Assembly: GCF_027980145.1 (NCBI RefSeq)
Contig: NZ_JAMZNK010000015.1
Span: 1-64,000, forward strand
DNA length: 64,000 bases
Origin: Flavobacterium azizsancarii
Lineage (GTDB): Bacteria; Bacteroidota; Bacteroidia; Flavobacteriales; Flavobacteriaceae
Direction: 5' to 3'
The translations under genes were made by a program, and so were the position numbers. The notes under the pieces are model-generated. The model had not been told where the DNA came from, did not search any database, and saw only the letters and a program-made list of their open reading frames with translations. Of the stretch, positions 49,801 to 59,401 are shown piece after piece. How positions within the stretch are numbered: position 1 is the stretch's first letter; the number at the start of each line of letters is the position of its first letter.

Positions 49801-52800
49801 CGGACAGATCAAAGTTTCTCATACCTATGAATTACAAAAAGATTTATCAAAAGAAAGAACGGAATATCTAACCAATGATGGAAAAGATAAAGCCGATGGT
49901 GTGCAATTGTTTTTTCAACAAGGAAATAGTTTAGTATGGAAACAAGCTATTGACGCAAAAGATTATAATAGTAAAACTAAAGAAGATGTAATTACCGTAA
50001 CAAAAGGTGAGAAGCTGTTTTTCAGGGTAAGTTCTGTGATGGATGGAAGTTTTGATCAGGTTTTGTGGAGTCCAAAGATTTCGTATATCACAGTAAATGA
50101 CAATACAGGCAGTTTATTGCCAATAGATGATGATGCTGTAGATGCCAACTTATATTCACTGAAAAATTATGATGCCGAAAAAGACTTTGTAAGCAGTACA
50201 AATTCGGGCTTATTAGTTTCAGCCGGTACAATTTCTTTTGCGGGAACTTTTGTAAAACCTATTACATCAGATCATGTAACCCTTCGAATATTTAGAAAAA
50301 ATCTGGATACCGGAGCAGTTGAAACAGTACTATTTGAAAAGCAGTTTAAAGCAAATCAAGCTGTTAATTTTAATATGAGTAGCATTGGAGTATTAAATAA
50401 CAATGCAACTTCGCAGATTCGTTTTGTTTTAGAAAGTCAGACAAATGTAAATTGGAACACCATTACTTTTAATCCTTCGATAAATATGCCAGCTGTGGCA
50501 CCTGCTGTATCTGAAAATAAGAAAATAGATGTGTATTTGCAACGTTATAAAAAACGACTGGGAAATTATCTTATTGAGAAAAAAGTTGCTACTATTGATG
50601 GAATTCTATCCCTTAATTTAGCAGCTACTGATCTTGATTTAATCCCTGGATTTAATCCTCTTAAAGCAAAATTAAATGGCAATGTAACCATTACGGCAAA
50701 GCAAAATAACCAGTTAGTAGCCAGAAAATATTATAAAATGGTAAATGCCGTTTTACAGGAAGATTTGACAATTTTAGAGCCGGTAGCAGATTTTTCAAAA
50801 GTTATAAACGGATTACCAATTGATTTGGAAATTAGCGTTCCGGAGTTGGAAAGTAATGAAATAACTCAATATTGTGCTGCTCTTTTCCAAATGCCAGTTT
50901 ATTTAAATGTACTTGGTGATTTTGCTGCAATCTGGTCTGCAGATACAAATAGATACGCTGTTTATTCGCCATTTTTTGCTGAAGAATTACAGTTAGGATT
51001 AGGGCACAGAGAATGGGGCGGATTTGTTATTAATAATACAGGAACTTTTGCTTCTGATGTAGTAGCGGTGTCGCAATTAAAAACATCTGATGCTTATAAT
51101 GCAGAGCCAAATTTAGATCCTGAAAACCAATCAGAAACTGAGCAGCAGGGTTATGATATTGCAAAAGTCTACTTTGTAGCTATGCAGAGCATATATTCTA
51201 AAAATAATATGACTGGTCTGGAAGAAACCACTTTTATCGACAGCAGATTTATGGGAACTTCGCGTCTCGGAGAAGATGATATTGCCTCTTATTTTGATGC
51301 AAGTCTGCCAAGTCTAGACGGTGGAGGAACTATGGCATTAAACATCTTAAGTGAGAACGAAAGTACCAGTTATTCTGCCGGACTAAAAGTAGGACCACTT
51401 GGACCGGGAGGAAGTAAAGGAACAGGAAAAAGTTATGTTACTCAGACTATGGCTGATTTTAACGGTGACCGTTTTCCTGATTATGTTCGTGGAAAAGAGG
51501 TACAGTTTACTTCTCCGATAGGAGGAATAAGTAATCAAAAAGCCGAAATTTACAATTACAGTCATGGAGAGAGTAAATCAGATGGTATTAGTTCTGATGG
51601 AAGTTATTCTCATGGTTTTACAAAAACGGTTCAGAAAATGGTAGCTGTTTCAGATAGTAATTGCTCAATGGTAAATGAGCTTAGATCTGTACAGGAATCA
51701 ATAGGTATTTCGGCAACTATGTCATTATCCGGTAATATGGGAACCAATGAAGATGAGTCTCAGTATATGTATATTGATATCAATGGCGACGGACTTGCTG
51801 ACAGAATCAAGAAAACTGGAGAAGTAGCTTTAAATTCAGGTTATGGATTTTTAGCCGAAGAAAAATGGAATTTTGATGGTATTGCAACGGGTTATTCTGA
51901 GAATTGGGCCATAAGTCCTTCTAGCGGAATGTCATACAAATCAGGTTCATTTACTGGTGGATTCAATTTTGGAAAAGGAACTGATAATTCAAAGACTTTA
52001 ATGCTTGACGTTAATTCAGACGGACTTACCGATAAAGTGATTTATAGTGGTGGTAAAATGATGGTCGCTTTAAATATGGGTGATAGTTTTATGGCACCAG
52101 TTGAGTATCCTAAGTATTCAAGAATGAATGAAAATAATAGTACGAATTACGGACTTAGTACAGGTTTTAGTTATGATATTCCTATTTTCTTGATTAGAAT
52201 TACCCCTAGTCTGGGTGCTTCTGCAGGTTTCAGTACTTCTCGTACCGAAGCTACTTTTAACGATATGGATGGTGACGGAAACCTGGATTACGTACTTTCT
52301 GATGATGAAGATCATTTGGTAGTTCGCCTATCCAATATTAAGAGAACCAATAAACTGAAAGGAGTAACCAATGGCGCAGGTAACAGCTATGTGGTAGATT
52401 ACGAATTAGTAAAACCAAGCTACGAAAATCCTTCGGCCAAATGGGTTTTACAATCCGTTGATGTTTTTGACGGTCACGTGGGTGATGGGATTGATCACTC
52501 ATTAGCAAAATTTAGATATGAGGGCGGATATCATGATCGTCGAGAAAGAGAATTTTACGGTTTCGGAAAAGTAATTGAAGAGCAAATTGATGCTGCCGAT
52601 AATTCAGTTTTCTTAACTACTGTTCAGGAATTTTACAACCAGGATTATTTCCGTAAAAATCTTTTAAAAAGAAGTTATACGTTAGATAAAAACAACAAAA
52701 TGCGTCAGGAAGGTGAAAACGAATATAGTTTTACAGATGTAGTGACACAGGCAAGTGTTGCTGTTTCAGAGTTGAATTTACCATCATGTGATGCTAAACG

Positions 52801-55800
52801 TATTTTTGTGGGAATGATTCACGCCAATCAAAAAGTATACGAAGGCGGAAGCGATTATCTCGAAACCAATAGATTTAACACCTATGATGCCAACGGAAAT
52901 ATCACACAATACGAGGATTTAGGAAACGGTAGCGCAGCTAAAAAAGTAACAGCAAAAATTAGTTATTATGAAAGCAGCACGCCTTACTATGGCGGAATAC
53001 CAAAACAGTTAGAAGTGTTTACTAGCGAAGGTTTACGCCGTAAAAGAACCACAACCATCAACACCACAACAGCTGAAGTTATTCAGGTAAAAAATTACAG
53101 CGCGGCAGATAAAATTGCAATTACAGATTTAGCCTATGATACTTATGGGAATCTGCAGAAAATAACAGGCCCTGCCAATCACAAAGCACAGCGTATGACA
53201 TTGGATTATACGTATGATCCGGAGAATCATCAGTTCATGACAGAGATCAAAGATGCATTTGGATACCAAAACAAAATGGAATACAATTATCGTTTTGGTA
53301 TACCTATAAAAACAACCGATCGTAATGATCAAATTACACTTTATACACTAGACAGAATAGGTCGTATTGCAACTATAAGAGCACCCTACGAAATTGCCTC
53401 CGGAAAACCATATACAATCGCGTATGAATATTTCCCGGAAGCCAAGGTACCGTATGCTAAAACCAAAAATTACGATCCGGAACTTGATAAGAATATTGAA
53501 ACTTTTACATATGCTGATGGATTAGGAAGAGCTTTGCAGGTAAAGAAAACGGCCAGTTTGTTTACAGCAGCAGGAAGTGCAGATCAGGAAGCGCAAATTG
53601 TTTCCGGAAAAATTATTTATGATGGATTAGGTAGACAAATAGTAAGTTATTATCCAACCACAACCACAACAATTGATAATAATTTTAGCACCGAAATATC
53701 AGATATAACGCCAACTAGAACTGAATATGACGAAGTGAGCCGTGCAGTAAAAGTAACATTGCCGGACGGAAGTAAAAATACAATGGCTTTTGCCTTAGAA
53801 AATTATGATGGTCTAACAGTATTGCATGCTACAAAAACTGATGCCTTAAATAGAACAAGCCAAACCTATACAGATGCAAAAGGTCAGAGTTTATTAAGTA
53901 TGCAAAATGATTTGATGACTAAGTTTGAAACTAATGCATTAGGAGAAATGATTAAAGTAACCGATGTTATGGATCATATCACCAAAAGTAGTTACGATTG
54001 GCTAGGCAGACGTGTTGAGTTTACCCATCCTGATGCAGGAACTATAACAATGCAGTATGATTTAGCAGGGAACTTAATAAGCCGTATTACACAGGATATT
54101 AAAAATACAGTTTCAAATGGAGGAGCGATAGAATATATTTATAATTACAACCGTTTAGAAACCATTAAATACCCTAAAAATCCGCAGAATAATGTGCAGT
54201 ATAATTATGGTAAAGCCGACGGAACCGCATCACGTCGAGGAAGGCTATGGTTTTTACAGGATGCCAGTGGCGGACAGGAATTTTTCTACGGAAAATTAGG
54301 CGAAGTAGAAAAAGAAATTCGTACACTTCGTATCACTCCAACTGATATTCAAACCTATATTTCGCAATACGAATATGATACCTGGAACAGGATCCAGAAA
54401 ATGACCTATCCGGATGGAGAGGTAGTAAACTATACCTATAACCGTGCAGGGAATCTACAAAGCATGCAGGGGAAGAAAGAAAGCCACACCTACGATTACA
54501 TCAAACAACTGAGTTATGACGAATTCGAACAGCGCAAATATTTAAAGTACGGTAACGGTACAGAAACCAATTATACCTATGATCCTGTAATGCGCAGATT
54601 ACAGCAATTGCAGGTAAAAAGTGCTGCGAGACAAGTCATGAATAACTCGTATAGTTATGATCTGGTAGGTAATGTTTTAGGGATCAAAAATAGTGCGCCA
54701 GTTGTAAACAATACACTGGGCGGGACTTCGGCTCACGAATACCAATACGATGATTTTTATCGATTAAAATCAGCAAAAGCAACCTATCAGGGCGAGTTTA
54801 CAAAGGCAAGTTATGAGCTGAATATGAGTTATAACAAGATGCACAATATCACGACTAAAAATTTAGTGCATACGATAAACAACGAACAAAAAGGCTATGT
54901 GTTAGATTATAATTATGATAACGAATTACATCCTAACGCACCAAGCAAAATTGTTGAAGCAGGAAAGACAGAACCGCGACAATATGTGTATGATGGCAAC
55001 GGTAATCCTACGTATTACGAAGAAACTCCCCCTTCGGGGGCTGGGGGGCTAAGTTTCAGAAAAATGACCTGGGACGAAGAAAACCGTTTGTCAGGTATTA
55101 ACGATAACGGAAGAATTCACCAATATACATACGACGCAGCGGGAGAAAGAATAATAAAAAGCTCAGGAGATTCTCAAAACGTAGCGATTAACGGAGAAAC
55201 TGCGGCAACCATTGTGCATACGGATGATTATACAGGTTATATATCTCCTTATTTCGTAATAAGTAAAGGAAAATTTACCAAACATTATTTTGACGGCGCA
55301 GGACGTATCGTGAGCAAGTTAGGAAACGGAACTTTTGCACAACCTCTAAAATTAACAGCGGGAGGAATCAATTATAGTAAACTAACAGCCGAACAGCAGA
55401 AGGCATTAGATATGTATGTAAAAAGTTTAGGCGTACCTCCGGGACCGCCAACGCAACAGGGTATTTATGCCACACCAGAGTTTACAGGTAATCCGTACCC
55501 AAGTGAAGTAATAAAACCTGTTGAAGAAAATCAGGAACCACCGGAAGGTTGGCCAAGAAATCCGATTTTTAATGCTCCGGGCGATGTGCCGGGACCACCG
55601 GTACAATTTGGTCCCCCTGTAGAACCTACAACCATAAAACCTGGAGAAGGATTTACAGGAATTGGTTTACCAGAGAAGGATATTTTTTATTTTCACCCTG
55701 ATCATTTGGGAAGTACTTCGTATATTACAGCAAAAAACGGAAGTATTAGCCAGCATGTCGAGTATATTGCCTTTGGAGAGGTTTTATTTGAGGAGCATTC

Positions 55801-56701
55801 CAGTTCGTTTTCTAGTCCTTATTTGTTTAATGGGAAAGAGTTGGATCGTGAGACGAATCTGAGTTATTACGGCGCTAGGTATTTGGATATGAAGACCTCG
55901 CTTTGGTTGAGTGTAGATCCACTAGCAGAATCAACCCCAAATTGGACTCCGTACAGATATTGTTTTAACAATCCTGTTAATTTAGTAGACCCAGATGGCA
56001 GAAAAGAGTATGATGATGATTATACAGGTAAGCTCGGAAAAGGTGATTGGTTACGAAAGGATCGATTAAAAAATACTGATGTTTGGAAAAGTGCCAATAA
56101 GTATAATTTGAAACAAAATGATGGATATAAAGAATATAAAACAATTTCTCAAAGGACGGATTTTTATGGATGGTTTCAATCAGAAACCGAATCTAAAGGA
56201 TTTGAAACAGTATGGGCAGGTGCGGCATATATTATAGCGCAACAAATGTCTATTACTGAAAATGTTTTGATTAGTTGGAAACTTTCTAGTGATGAATTAA
56301 AATTTGCTCAAGATGGTAATAAAGCAATTTTTGAAGATGTGTTTGATAATTTAAGGGATTTGATTGATGGGCCAGCTCTTAAAGGTAATGATGCAATCAA
56401 TTGGGATAGAGCCACTTTAACTCATGAACAGCGTGATGTGGTGGACCCGATTTATAAAAGACAAAGTAAAGCTACTTTAGGTACGCTTTCTGATATGGCA
56501 AAACAAGAAGGATTATTTTCATTGGGAGTAATTTTCGGTAATACCCCAGAATTACAATTTGAAGGAAATCTAATGAATTGGAAAGAAAGGTATGATCACG
56601 GTATGAAAAAAGCTGTACCTTATTATAAAAAGTGTGGAAGTTTAGGCGGTTGTAATCCTTTAATTAAAAATGGAGGAGCAGTAAGATTCACAGCATTTTA
56701 A
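46892..56701 (+). CDS. Giant SpvB/FG-GAP/RHS polymorphic toxin
   Basis: This 3269-residue protein has a signal peptide (to about residue 19), a ZU5-like segment (about 260-410) and an SpvB/TcaC-type N-terminal domain (about 430-720, IQSIAPPSANGRGTASTGFS). FG-GAP calcium repeats follow, for example DLDGDQLPD, DFNGDGLVD, DINGDGLAD and DMDGDGNLD. Then come a TcdB-like middle region, YD/RHS repeats (about 2090-2800) and the RHS core (about 2930-3037, ending PDGR). The shell should enclose the tail, residues 3038-3269, which is the variable toxin domain. I do not recognise that tail; it contains HEQRDVVDPIYKRQSK. Neither a T9SS sorting domain nor a protease motif is evident. The gene 10 bp downstream is the likely immunity gene. 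Confidence 0.93.
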   Translation: MKNKIIILVFLIGSFLFAANFGPYKIVSLFTQTTPEKELTVSKSDSITVLKNENKNTKSFSADISEGIIGVMDESDVDDAYDNVFHLKVDVLPSNDESAYLEYELYGYDQAASISRSLNNEPSIGGQFLSQNKNWNKQSELLSEKSLREGDNVLLFTAPEGISNSYRIKNVRIVYKSAIPSNHFTLLQSGNKLYIKGTNFPSQIKKMSIGGISIDLNQPEFELVLESSTAGKTILVSKETTTGVLINEHLEVNQFLKVDSFRPLENAKERITKIIHFQTENKLAYKDFLAVFPVGALKNDVSVSVSALRKIDIAPLNAAMVNVTGANAGFRLLPHGTVFDKAVTLSLPYDKKTIPEGYTEKDINVFYFDENKRLWQEVTKDSLDIKQGIIKAKTTHFTDFIAGIIKMPESPETSGYTPTSIKDLKAASPLVGIQSIAPPSANGRGTASTGFSIVIPNGRGGMQPSFNLQYDSDGGHSWAGMGWDISAPAVSIETRWGAPRYDAANETETYAIAGEQLIPNSHRTEWVGRTTDKQFYPRREGAFQQIIRKGSSPKNYYWIVRDKSGVASYYGGTASGLSSGGILQDASGNIGHWALCLQVDLKGNTVEYEYDKKDGELYLKKVYYTGFGSTKGNYNVTFVKNGDLGEANRPDVQVSARLGFKQLNNQLLRKIEVRYKSDMVRSYELKYKEGAFKKTLLESISEYDSESKLFYTNTLNYFDDIRDASGKYNPFGPEQNWSVPDDHLKNNILPNIDISGKHTLGNSSNGKSAGVNYRIGVGLSADSGNFKQNTVGAHGGNSWGSSETIVTLEDLDGDQLPDKVFRKGDNVYYRKNLSNQGINGFGEIQEISLNNIGNSSSKTFNWGVDLVIGYSKVSASVGFDKQYTNSKTKSYFMDFNGDGLVDFANNGQVYYNRLVNGIPTFKTSSTGTPSPVSGDGELSLSFPTPAMTFEEMQIKNPLHDVVRMWQAPVTGQIKVSHTYELQKDLSKERTEYLTNDGKDKADGVQLFFQQGNSLVWKQAIDAKDYNSKTKEDVITVTKGEKLFFRVSSVMDGSFDQVLWSPKISYITVNDNTGSLLPIDDDAVDANLYSLKNYDAEKDFVSSTNSGLLVSAGTISFAGTFVKPITSDHVTLRIFRKNLDTGAVETVLFEKQFKANQAVNFNMSSIGVLNNNATSQIRFVLESQTNVNWNTITFNPSINMPAVAPAVSENKKIDVYLQRYKKRLGNYLIEKKVATIDGILSLNLAATDLDLIPGFNPLKAKLNGNVTITAKQNNQLVARKYYKMVNAVLQEDLTILEPVADFSKVINGLPIDLEISVPELESNEITQYCAALFQMPVYLNVLGDFAAIWSADTNRYAVYSPFFAEELQLGLGHREWGGFVINNTGTFASDVVAVSQLKTSDAYNAEPNLDPENQSETEQQGYDIAKVYFVAMQSIYSKNNMTGLEETTFIDSRFMGTSRLGEDDIASYFDASLPSLDGGGTMALNILSENESTSYSAGLKVGPLGPGGSKGTGKSYVTQTMADFNGDRFPDYVRGKEVQFTSPIGGISNQKAEIYNYSHGESKSDGISSDGSYSHGFTKTVQKMVAVSDSNCSMVNELRSVQESIGISATMSLSGNMGTNEDESQYMYIDINGDGLADRIKKTGEVALNSGYGFLAEEKWNFDGIATGYSENWAISPSSGMSYKSGSFTGGFNFGKGTDNSKTLMLDVNSDGLTDKVIYSGGKMMVALNMGDSFMAPVEYPKYSRMNENNSTNYGLSTGFSYDIPIFLIRITPSLGASAGFSTSRTEATFNDMDGDGNLDYVLSDDEDHLVVRLSNIKRTNKLKGVTNGAGNSYVVDYELVKPSYENPSAKWVLQSVDVFDGHVGDGIDHSLAKFRYEGGYHDRREREFYGFGKVIEEQIDAADNSVFLTTVQEFYNQDYFRKNLLKRSYTLDKNNKMRQEGENEYSFTDVVTQASVAVSELNLPSCDAKRIFVGMIHANQKVYEGGSDYLETNRFNTYDANGNITQYEDLGNGSAAKKVTAKISYYESSTPYYGGIPKQLEVFTSEGLRRKRTTTINTTTAEVIQVKNYSAADKIAITDLAYDTYGNLQKITGPANHKAQRMTLDYTYDPENHQFMTEIKDAFGYQNKMEYNYRFGIPIKTTDRNDQITLYTLDRIGRIATIRAPYEIASGKPYTIAYEYFPEAKVPYAKTKNYDPELDKNIETFTYADGLGRALQVKKTASLFTAAGSADQEAQIVSGKIIYDGLGRQIVSYYPTTTTTIDNNFSTEISDITPTRTEYDEVSRAVKVTLPDGSKNTMAFALENYDGLTVLHATKTDALNRTSQTYTDAKGQSLLSMQNDLMTKFETNALGEMIKVTDVMDHITKSSYDWLGRRVEFTHPDAGTITMQYDLAGNLISRITQDIKNTVSNGGAIEYIYNYNRLETIKYPKNPQNNVQYNYGKADGTASRRGRLWFLQDASGGQEFFYGKLGEVEKEIRTLRITPTDIQTYISQYEYDTWNRIQKMTYPDGEVVNYTYNRAGNLQSMQGKKESHTYDYIKQLSYDEFEQRKYLKYGNGTETNYTYDPVMRRLQQLQVKSAARQVMNNSYSYDLVGNVLGIKNSAPVVNNTLGGTSAHEYQYDDFYRLKSAKATYQGEFTKASYELNMSYNKMHNITTKNLVHTINNEQKGYVLDYNYDNELHPNAPSKIVEAGKTEPRQYVYDGNGNPTYYEETPPSGAGGLSFRKMTWDEENRLSGINDNGRIHQYTYDAAGERIIKSSGDSQNVAINGETAATIVHTDDYTGYISPYFVISKGKFTKHYFDGAGRIVSKLGNGTFAQPLKLTAGGINYSKLTAEQQKALDMYVKSLGVPPGPPTQQGIYATPEFTGNPYPSEVIKPVEENQEPPEGWPRNPIFNAPGDVPGPPVQFGPPVEPTTIKPGEGFTGIGLPEKDIFYFHPDHLGSTSYITAKNGSISQHVEYIAFGEVLFEEHSSSFSSPYLFNGKELDRETNLSYYGARYLDMKTSLWLSVDPLAESTPNWTPYRYCFNNPVNLVDPDGRKEYDDDYTGKLGKGDWLRKDRLKNTDVWKSANKYNLKQNDGYKEYKTISQRTDFYGWFQSETESKGFETVWAGAAYIIAQQMSITENVLISWKLSSDELKFAQDGNKAIFEDVFDNLRDLIDGPALKGNDAINWDRATLTHEQRDVVDPIYKRQSKATLGTLSDMAKQEGLFSLGVIFGNTPELQFEGNLMNWKERYDHGMKKAVPYYKKCGSLGGCNPLIKNGGAVRFTAF
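55026..55050 (+). repeat. GC-rich hairpin inserted in the RHS coding region
   Basis: CCCCC (55028-55032) pairs with GGGGG (55036-55040) across a TTC loop and is followed by a second G run. The stretch encodes roughly PPSGAGG between GNPTYY and the RKMTWDEENRLSG block. Its composition is quite unlike the surrounding gene and resembles intergenic REP-type elements, yet it keeps the frame. Confidence 0.6.
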
Positions 56702-56711
56702 TTTTTAAATT

Positions 56712-57752
56712 ATGAGATATTATATAACAATTTTTATCATGGTAGTATTACTATTATTATTCTATAAATTTTTCCAATTGGATACTAAAACAACTATTTC
56801 TAATTTTAATAAAGTTGACAATTATATTTGTTATGTTGCGGAGGATACCATATTGGTTGTTAAAGATTTGAATGATGAAAAAGTTTTAGAAAAAAATCTC
56901 TCTAATAGTTTTGGTTATAAGCCTTTAATTTTTAATGATAAGATATTTTTTTCAGAATCAAACGATGTTATTTGTTGTTGGGATCTAAAAACTAAAAAGG
57001 TTTTATGGAAACAGAAAACCCCAAATATTGTAAAGGCTATCATCAAATTAAATGAAAAAACAATTTTAATTAATATTAAAAATTATGGTTTTATGGTTTT
57101 TAATAGTGAACATGGTGAAGTTTTGTATAATATTTTACGAAATAAAGATGATTGCCATAGTCCAGACTTATCTCCTTACCCAGTTATTGTTGACAACAAT
57201 AATTTTTACATCTCAAATTGGAATTGTAACTCTATATCTTCATTTGATATTTCCAACGGTAAAGTATTATGGAGTAAAAAACTAGAAGATGGAATTTATA
57301 CATCATTACTTTATGAAGATTACATATTTTTAGGTTTTAATAATTCATATGAAAATGGCGGAGCATATTTAGTAGAAAAAGAAACAGGAATAGTAGTTTT
57401 TAAAAAACAATTATTGTTTGAAGAGAGGTTAAAGCCGCTTATAAAAAATAATAAAGTATTTTTTTATACCTATGATAAGAAACTCAATGAATTTGATTTT
57501 AAAACGAGGACAGATAAAGTTGTGGGCAAATTTACTTCGTCAGATGATATAAGTGGAGGTCAAATGTATTTAATTGATAATAATATTTTTTTCCAGGATT
57601 CTAATTTTGATGTTTTTAAATTTAATTTATTGAATTATAAAAAAGAGTTAATAGGAAAATCAGATTTTGGCGGCATTGAAGAAGTATATAAAAAAAATAA
57701 TCAGGCAGTAATAGTTTTTCCTGACAATTCACGTCTAATAGTTGAATTATAA
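56712..57752 (+). CDS. PQQ-like beta-propeller membrane-anchored protein; likely immunity protein
   Basis: This 346-residue protein begins with one membrane helix (ITIFIMVVLLLLFYKFF). Repeated propeller blades follow, of the type W-x-L-x-T/N-G-K-V-L-W (CCWDLKTKKVLWKQK, SSFDISNGKVLWSKK, FKLNLLNYKKELIG-like), as in PQQ/YfgL-type beta-propellers. It starts 10 bp after the stop codon of the RHS toxin and ends before a terminator. Its base composition is more AT-rich than the RHS shell. This placement is typical of the cognate immunity gene of the RHS tail. The propeller would bind and block the toxin domain at the inner membrane. Direct proof of immunity is lacking. Confidence 0.75.
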   Translation: MRYYITIFIMVVLLLLFYKFFQLDTKTTISNFNKVDNYICYVAEDTILVVKDLNDEKVLEKNLSNSFGYKPLIFNDKIFFSESNDVICCWDLKTKKVLWKQKTPNIVKAIIKLNEKTILINIKNYGFMVFNSEHGEVLYNILRNKDDCHSPDLSPYPVIVDNNNFYISNWNCNSISSFDISNGKVLWSKKLEDGIYTSLLYEDYIFLGFNNSYENGGAYLVEKETGIVVFKKQLLFEERLKPLIKNNKVFFYTYDKKLNEFDFKTRTDKVVGKFTSSDDISGGQMYLIDNNIFFQDSNFDVFKFNLLNYKKELIGKSDFGGIEEVYKKNNQAVIVFPDNSRLIVEL

Positions 57753-57964
57753 ATTGGTAATTTATCTATACTAAGTATTATTAGTAGAAGTACGGATTGA
57801 AGGTTTGATAGGTGAAATTTTATTACCAATAGTTTTTGCTTACTTTGAGAACAATTTTGTAAAATGTTTTAGGGGTTATACGAAAAGCTGATAATTTATT
57901 AGAGGTTTTGCTGATTGACTTTGCATTAGCAAAGAGAATCTACAAAGAGTAGAATAAAAATGAC

Positions 57965-57991
57965 AACCTCACATTGCTGTGAGGTTTTTTT
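57965..57991 (+). terminator. Intrinsic terminator after the toxin-immunity pair
   Basis: A perfect 9-bp stem (AACCTCACA with TGTGAGGTT), a TTGC loop and a T run close the RHS transcript. It marks the left border of the orphan cassette array. Confidence 0.85.
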
Positions 57992-58126
57992 ATAAATCTA
58001 TAACTTAAAATTGTGGGTCATGTGATAAGTATTTCAAAAAAAAGATTATTATTAGCATATCGATCATGAGATTTGAAAGTAAAAAATACCTCACTATAAA
58101 AACACATATATCTTGTATATATAAGA

Positions 58127-58538
58127 TATACAATAATTATTATAGCTCTTTTTTTATTTCTATCATGCAAAAATAAAGATGAAGAAATTGGAAGGCCAGA
58201 TCCTTATATATTAACAGAAAAAAATATTTCAGAAGATTGTAGTGCTTATCAAATGCGTTTTAAAAAAGGCAAATATATTTTAAATTTTGCTTTATCAGGA
58301 ACTTGCAAAAAAATAAAAGCTGAAGACTATGTGAAAAGAGTATTCTAGATATTTAAAATTTTATAATGATAGTTTAGTCCTTAGAAAAGGATTTATTTTA
58401 GTTCAATATTATGGAATTCATTCCAATATAAAAGATTTTCAGGATTCTATAATAAACAACACAAAAAGAAATTTTAAAACTCATATGTCTTTAATATATT
58501 CTGATGATGAGTGTTTTACGATTAAAGTTGGGATGTAG
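58127..58538 (+). pseudogene. Broken small lipoprotein gene (possible immunity relic)
   Basis: Conceptual reading from about 58127 gives a hydrophobic stretch ending in LFLFLSC (Cys codon at 58166), then a polar chain (KNKDEEIGRPDPYIL, later DCSAYQMRFKKG) to a TAG at 58346. Shifting frame by one base near 58345 continues SRYLKFYNDSLVLRKGFIL to a stop at 58536-58538. No ATG, GTG or TTG opens the frame. So both the start and the middle are damaged. The lipoprotein type and place among RHS cassettes suggest a lost immunity gene; the family is unknown. Confidence 0.6.
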
Positions 58539-58606
58539 CTGTATCTGACTGAGGTCTTCTTTAATGATTAGTATATTACAGAAATCTATAATGATTAGAA
58601 TAAAAG

Positions 58607-58636
58607 AAAGCCTCACAATTTTGTGAAGCTTTTAAA
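58607..58636 (+). terminator. Probable terminator hairpin between cassettes
   Basis: AAAGC/GCTTT and TCACAA/TTGTGA pair around a two-base centre with one mismatch, followed by a short T run. It resembles the terminator at 57965 (shared CTCACA) and precedes the next RHS fragment. Confidence 0.45.
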
Positions 58637-58707
58637 TTATTTACAAAATCAAAAAAACAATTATATCTGTGTTTTTTTTATAAGAATGATCTTATGTTTT
58701 AGGAAAC

Positions 58708-59390
58708 GCTTCGTATCTTACAACGAGAAACAGAAGTATTAGCCAACACATGGAGTACATCGCCTTTGGTGAGGTATTGTTTGAGGAGCATTCCAGTTCG
58801 TTTAGTTCGCCTTATTTATTTAATGGAAAGAAACTTCATCGCGAGACAAATCTTAGTTATTATGGGGCTAGGTATTATGACGATTGGAGCAATATCTGGT
58901 ATGGTGTTGATAGGATGTCGGAGAAATATCCTCATGTTGGCGCTTATGTTTTTTCCTTTAATAATCCGGGAGCAGTAGTGATTTCTACAGGAGGAGCTGT
59001 GACTGCAGGATATGGTGCAGGCATGGGAACAACTGCTGCAATTAACTTAGTCAAAAATTTAGCAGCTCTTAAAAAGTTAGGAGTTGATTTAATGCAAACT
59101 GAAAATACATCTGGAGGTGGAAGAGGATCTAATAATAGCACTGCTGATTACGAAGCAGTAGGTGAGATCATACAGTAATAAATAATAATGGAAATACAAC
59201 TTACGCGGTAGACTCTAAAAATCCGAAGGAAAACAGTAAGGGAGTATGTTTTAAAACAGAAAAAAGAGTTGATTATTCGAGAGCAGCTCATGTAAATAAA
59301 AAGACAGGTGCTAGGGTAGAAACTCCCCATATTCAACAAAATGGAAATGTTAGACCAGCAGTACAAGGTCAAGATATACCTGCAAATTAA
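58708..59390 (+). pseudogene. Orphan RHS tail cassette with toxin-24-like tip, frameshifted
   Basis: The cassette starts with an RHS core copy (about 58708-58970: YIAFGEVLFEEHSSSF, LSYYGARYYDD) like residues ~2955-3020 of the full RHS protein. A short Gly/Ala-rich link and a stop at 59176-59178 follow. Reading one frame over from about 59163 continues DHTVINNNGNTTYAVDSKNP and then YSRAAHVNKKTG with ETPHIQ and GNVRPA, ending at 59390. The restored junction reads GEDHTV, as if one base had been lost in the GGTGAGATC stretch. The His-rich tip resembles polymorphic toxin type 24. The next gene is an Imm53 immunity protein. The toxin is displaced from its shell and should be inactive as written. 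Confidence 0.75.
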
Positions 59391-59401
59391 ACTTTTAAAA
59401 C

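Noticed and set aside
46892..56701. The giant protein considered as a Tc toxin B/C component for insecticidal complexes.
   Set aside because: SpvB and RHS parts are shared with TcB/TcC, but there is a signal peptide, no TcA gene in the window, and the tail cassette array downstream is typical of polymorphic toxins.
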